A stretch of 64,000 bases of DNA, from positions 3,670,942-3,734,941 of the forward strand of contig NW_006917095.1 in NCBI RefSeq assembly GCF_000516985.1, in the 5' to 3' direction. Shown here in pieces: positions 59,531 to 64,000 of the stretch (position 1 is its first letter; each line of letters opens with the position of its first letter). The position numbers and the translations under genes are program-made. This DNA comes from Pestalotiopsis fici W106-1. Its lineage: Eukaryota; Ascomycota; Sordariomycetes; Amphisphaeriales; Sporocadaceae. Below the pieces are notes generated by a model. That model was given only the letters and a program-made list of their open reading frames with translations. It made no database searches and was not told where the DNA came from.

Positions 59531-61406
59531 TTACGCCTCCGGGATTCTAACACTGAAAACAATAATCAATACCAAGGCAAAGAGCGCAGTGGCAAGTCCA
59601 AAGGGCAAACCGAGCCATTCCTCTCCTAGAGACATGCCATATCGGAACGCCCATGCCATGCCAGGCGCTGCTACTAGGCTACCAATCCCTTCCATGGCGG
59701 AGATCAAAGCGTAGAGACGACCAACATCACTGCTTGAACCATCTACATCATGTTGTTCAACCAATGACGTTACCAAGCTGCGCACACTAGGTGCGAATCC
59801 AGACCCAAAGGTGAACAAGACAACCCCTACATTTGAGTGGATTTAGCTGATGCGCCCGAGAAGACTATCACATAATGCCCACTTACCAATTATCATAAGA
59901 GCTGGTGTAGCGGAAAGAGTAATCACGACCGCACCGAGTACTGAAAGTACAATACTGCCCTTGGCAAGCAAGAGGTCTTTAGAGGTGACTGAAAAACTCG
60001 AAAGCACGAAAGTAGCAATAGCCGGCAGAATTGCCATGTAGAGAGCCAAGCTCACAGCTGCCTGAACGGATATAAGGAGGCCAGCCTGGATAACAAGGCA
60101 CACGGATTGTTAGTAATCAATGTGACTATCGAGGAACCACCGGAAACTCACCTGGCCCAGGGACCAGTCGTATCGTTTGGAAACATACTGGAATAACACA
60201 TTTGACGATTGGCGGCCGAGCTTGGATATGAGAAACGTAAAGACCAAGGACCAGATAGACGCATGCCGTGTGACGAAGCTGAAAGAGGCGATATGGTCCC
60301 GTGTCCAATCGACCAGTCGTTGCGTCAATTTCTGTCCCTTGTCAGGTGCGCCGTTGGGCTCTTCAGCCCGAGGATTGTCTCTTTCGTCGAGGTTGTTCTC
60401 TAGAATCAAGATTGGCAGTGTTTCTGGTACAGTAAGGATCACCAGGAGAGCTCCAAAGCCTTGCAAAGCCACGGACAACAAAAGTGGGATCCAAACGTCT
60501 TTGGCCATCAACGCAGCGGTGATGGGGGGAACGACTAAATCCGCCACCAGAGTAGGGCAAAAACGGTACAAAAACACCGTGGCTCTATAAACACGGGTTT
60601 GTCAATTAGCCGAATCATCCATTGTCAATACCCAAGTCTAGGAAACACATGGTGGTACGTAGATATGCCGACGATTTTGAATTGTGCACGTACCTCAACT
60701 CCGGTGGAACGACGTCCGTAACGACGGTCGTGAGTAGGGTTGTCGCGGTAGTCGGACCACCGCCAATCAAATAAAAGACGGACGAAAGTAAAACATATTG
60801 TAGGCGTAGACCCGAGGCGACCTATATTGTTAAGCTGTCAGCAAGACTGAAGCCCATGCAGCAAATAATGAAGCGTGGATGATTATATATATATATATAT
60901 ATACTAACCACCAGTTCAGCCCAAGCATACGAAAGGGTAAAACCAATTAAGCCCAGAGCCATGATCCATTTGCGACCATACTTGTCAGCGAGGTAGCAAA
61001 ATGGTATAGGCAAGAGAATAGCTGGGATGCTGTCAATAAAGGACTGCCAGCCCAAGAGCGTGGCGAGCTGCTCCTGAACTGGGGTGACTTTGCACATTTT
61101 CTCGGGAACGGTGCCGTCGGGCCCAATGAGCGAAGGATCGGCCTGTGAGAAGAATTCAGAGCAGATGACGGACTCGTAGAGGCGCATCCGTGGTGCCATG
61201 AACATGGACTCGCCGAGGTCAGCTAAAATGGCGATGCAAAGAACAAGTCCTACGACATGAGTCCATGGCCACGAACAGCGCGAGCGGTGAGTTGGCGACC
61301 TCGCCTCCGATGGCGCGCTGGTAGCAGCTCTTTCTGTGGACGATAGAAGCAGAGGTCGCGTTTCACCCGCCTCCGCATGCTCCTCGTGTGCAGTGCCCAG
61401 TATCAT
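59531..61406 (-). CDS. MFS transporter next to the P450
   Basis: Major facilitator superfamily membrane transporter, 517 residues. Exons 61406-60909, 60821-60694, 60584-60152, 60085-59887, 59826-59531; all GT-AG. The ~50-residue cytosolic leader (GETRPLLLSSTERA) is followed by helix 1 and a long extracellular loop (RLYESVICSEFFSQADPSLI, GPDGTVPEKMCKVTPVQEQL) seen in a fungal MFS subgroup. The helix 2-3 loop CYLADKYGRKWIM is the MFS signature. The second half starts at WSLVFTFLISKLGRQSSNVL, and a last motif reads FGSGFAPSVRSLVTSLVEQ. It lies head-to-tail 850 bp upstream of the P450, so it may export that enzyme's product; this is inference. Intron 1 carries a TA microsatellite at 60884-60903 beside its donor site. 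Confidence 0.88.
60884..60903. repeat. (TA)n microsatellite in an MFS intron
   Basis: About ten TA units inside intron 1 of the MFS gene, a few bases from its GT donor on the minus strand. Likely length-variable between strains. Confidence 0.8.
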
Positions 61407-62276
61407 CTATGGCGACAAAACTGGCTGCAAGATGAACGCCGCGACTTTGTGTAGGCGAATGTAAGAGGTGGCTATCAACACGTTGCAAGCAGACGAAGAA
61501 AACTGCACGCGATGCGCAGTTGTGAACTTGTGAGGTATCAAGACGAGTATCTGATATCCAGGTAAGCAGAGTCTTCGAATATTGCAGTGACTTCACTCGT
61601 CGCGTGCGCACCTGAAGTAGGCAGATAGTGCCTTGCTGTGCCGCTCCCGTCACGCAATTACGCAGTGCTCCGATTGTTGTCAGGATCTCCCGAGCGTCTT
61701 TTTTTTTTTTTTTTTCCGAGGAATAATTATGACAGCAATTCAAAGTAAATTGAACAAGCCCATTATTGCATCGATCCTGATAAAGCAGATGAAATCATTC
61801 ATTGGTTTGGTTTATGTCATGACGGCAGCACAATCCGGCATAGGTGTGTTGTGTTATGATTTGACGACTACTCACGGAGTCCGGAGTAGATCCCTGAATC
61901 AAACTCCGGCTCCGAAGTTTCGATTGATGTGAAAAATCCCGTCGCGCTGGGTCAGATTGGCCAAGAGCAATATCCATTGATTGCCTGGAGCCACGACTTT
62001 TCGGAAACAAGGATAATAGCACAAGACTTGACATTTCACGAGATTGGATATATATAGTATATTCCCGTAACATGATCATCAAGACTGGATGCTCCATGAG
62101 CTTTTTCTACATCACGACGAGCGACGTTATCTATGGCAGATTGACTTGTCGAATGTTCTACTTGGAAAACACGGGAATGCGGACTTCGAAGAGAAAGTAA
62201 AGAATTCAGTTGAAAACTGGCTTAAGTCTGCCCCTAACGCCTTGCCAATGCTGTGCTCTTTCGTGGCTGTCCTATT
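61407..62276. other. Intergenic
   Basis: About 870 bp: the promoter of the MFS gene and the 3' UTR of the Yos9 gene. A T-run lies at 61699-61715. No supported gene. Confidence 0.4.
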
Positions 62277-63868
62277 TTACAATTCCTCCTTGAAGAATTT
62301 CTCCTCGCTGCCCTGGCTATCACTGCTTTCACTCTCTTCACTCTCTTCGCCCTCGTCGCCTTCTGCGTCGACCTTGGGGCCTTTCCCACCGTCTGTATCA
62401 ATCACGCCCTGAATCTCGCGGCCATTGTTACCAGGCTCTTCAACCACTTGTAGTTTCCAGCCATTCTCGCCGGCCAGCTCCTGAATCTGCTTCTTAAGCT
62501 CTTCGACAAGCTCCGGGTCAAGGTCGAGTTTCTCCAGTTCCTCATCACTGAGGACCTCCAACTGCCCGTCCTCGTCCGTATTGCCCAGGGCAATGATCTC
62601 AACGATGGGTTCCTTGTGAAAGCTCCTCGGCGGCTTAAGCTGAGGAGCTTCTTTCCCATCCTCACCCTTGCCTAGAACCTGCCGCCCGCCGACAACGACA
62701 CCGCCAATGATAACGGGTGCTTGTGCAGCATCCTTGAGCTGCTGACCGATCATGGCGGCCTGCGCTTCGAGTGTTTTCTGGGCGTGCCAGTCAGCCTGCT
62801 GTGCTTCCGGTACTATGGTACGACAGCTGATTGTGTTTGCGCGTGAGGGCGGAGGCGGTCGGAAAGCAACATCGGAGCACAGTCGGGGCGTATTGACGAG
62901 CATCAGATAGGAGCACGTGGTGATCTCCTTGATCCAGCCAATACGATCCTGGGTGCTGCCGGGGCTGCAATGGTACTGAATCTCGATGGTCCGAGGGCGA
63001 TTCATCAGGTCGCATAGCGTGCCGTCCTCCATGCGTTGAACGAGGTAGCGCTGATCGCCCTTGACCTGCAACTCGGTGTTTGGCGGTGAAGTCGTGGGCT
63101 TGGCGGCATCTTTGTTTGCTGCAGCTGGTGCGGTTGTCTTGCTGCTGCGTCCCCGCCGGTTCGTTGTCGATGAAGGGTCTTGTACTCTGCCCAGAACGTA
63201 TTCCTGGCTGTTTGGGTCTCGCTTCGGCGGTCCTCCCTTTGAAGGGGCGGCATGAAATTGCACAACATCGTGACCGTAGCAAAAGCTGTAGCTCCACCAG
63301 CCAGAGACGTAGTACAGACAAGTGCCATCCAGACCATTGACCAGCTCCCAGCCATGGGTTGACGCCCTGGCCAGCTCACGCGCCTCTTCTGCCTTGGCCA
63401 GCTCCGTCTCGGTCTTGTTCTGAACTGGCGGCGTCTCTATGACGGGAATTGCACAGAGATACCTTGTGTCATGCATGGTCATGACTTCGTACGTCTCGGT
63501 CGTCTCAAGGCTGCCGTCATCGTTGCTGCCATCATGGATGCCGTGTGCGACTGGCTTTGCTGGCTGGATGTCCTTGTCGTCGGCGTTCCCACGATTGCCG
63601 GGGTCGAGGAGCACTTTCGCCTCGTGCTCGGAAATGTACGCATCAGATAGAACAACCTCGAACTACAAACATTCAGTCGCTGTCAGCTGGTTTGCCCTTC
63701 TGCTTGGCCCGCCGAGATACGTAATCACTGGAGCGGCGCGACAAGTGTTTTTGAGGAGGTGGGCTTTCTGACCTGGGGGTATGCGAGCAGGTCGTTGTGT
63801 ATACTGAATCCATGGCGGGAGGCCGCGCACAGCTGCGCTGCGGCAAACAATGTACTGATACGGCGCAT
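62277..63868 (-). CDS. YOS9: ER lectin Yos9/OS-9 (ERAD quality control)
   Basis: ER-lumen lectin that recognises trimmed mannose on misfolded glycoproteins and passes them to the Hrd1 ubiquitin ligase. Exons 63868-63773 and 63662-62277 give 493 residues. The signal peptide MRRISTLFAAAQLCAASRHG is on exon 1, followed by the typical FSIHNDLLAYPQFEVVLSDA across the splice. The MRH (mannose-6-phosphate receptor homology) domain begins near residue 136 with WELVNGLDGTCLYYVSGWWS and YSFCYGHDVVQFH, and includes VKGDQRYLVQRMEDGTLCDL, GWIKEITTCSYLMLVNTPRL and a later C. Mannose-binding W-W, Q, R and E/Y positions appear present. The acidic C-terminal tail (EGEESEESESSDSQGSEEKF) ends in KEEL, a variant of the HDEL-type ER retrieval signal. 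Confidence 0.93.
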
Positions 63869-64000
63869 GATGCCGGGCGCGAAGGAGATGATTGTCTTTA
63901 CATGAGAATGCGCAACGCCATCAGATGGTGCAAATCAGGGACAATGCCAACCAAAATAGAAGCTCTGAGTCTGGGACAATTATGACCACCTACACGCCTG
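63869..64000. other. Window edge, YOS9 promoter
   Basis: 132 bp upstream of YOS9 to the end of the window. No supported feature. Confidence 0.4.

Noticed and set aside
1..64000. tRNA, rRNA, CRISPR arrays or bacterial operon signals
   Set aside because: Scanned by eye for GGTTCGA-type B boxes and regular repeats; none convincing, and the DNA is clearly eukaryotic.

Overview
The window is eukaryotic, from a filamentous ascomycete (Pezizomycotina). The gene content suggests a sordariomycete, possibly Hypocreales; that placement is inference. Evidence: many short introns (about 50-140 nt) with GT...ctaac/ctgac...AG signals, split genes on both strands with no operons, a fused alpha-beta tryptophan synthase, fungal-only families (OPT transporters, Dal5-like and Git1-like permeases, Rxt3, PXB/DUF3818) and 0.4-5 kb intergenic spaces. 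All exon structures were assembled by eye from splice signals. In every multi-exon model the summed exon length is a multiple of three and family motifs read through the joins.

Layout. 0.4-3.4 kb: first oligopeptide transporter (+). 3.8-4.7 kb: broken gene for a small secreted protein (-). 6.5-8.9 kb: PXB/DUF3818 protein (+). 9.5-11.9 kb: secreted S10 serine carboxypeptidase (+). 12-18.4 kb, housekeeping block: carboxymuconolactone-decarboxylase-like protein (-), an unrecognised coiled-coil protein (-), mitochondrial ribosomal protein bL28m (+) and tryptophan synthase (-). 21-22.7 kb: mitochondrial aspartate aminotransferase (-), with a 10-nt microexon. 23.7-25 kb: secreted tyrosinase (-). 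25-29.4 kb: gene-poor, with one weak Arg-rich ORF. 29.4-37.5 kb: HD-domain phosphohydrolase (+), short-chain dehydrogenase (-), SDH assembly factor 4 (+) and Rxt3, a subunit of the Rpd3L histone deacetylase complex (-). 37.5-42.9 kb: long gene-free stretch. 42.9-51.1 kb, transporter island: Dal5-like MFS (+), Git1-like MFS (-) and a second OPT (-). 54.6-61.4 kb: GH28 pectinase-family enzyme (+), a 100-N assembly gap inside an inverted repeat, a cytochrome P450 (-) and an MFS transporter (-). 62.3-63.9 kb: the ERAD lectin Yos9/OS-9 (-).

How the genes work together. There is no large biosynthetic cluster. The window mixes core metabolism and organelle genes (Trp and Asp metabolism, mitoribosome, complex II assembly, ER quality control, chromatin) with accessory secreted enzymes and nutrient transporters (S10 peptidase and two OPTs for peptides; GH28 for pectin; tyrosinase; Dal5/Git1-like uptake). 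The P450-MFS pair could be a minimal oxidise-and-export module. The most checkable oddities are the inverted repeat around the gap, a GC-AG intron in the P450, three microexons, the GH28 enzyme lacking the usual catalytic-region histidine, Yos9 ending in KEEL, and the decayed secreted-protein gene. I found no clearly new system.
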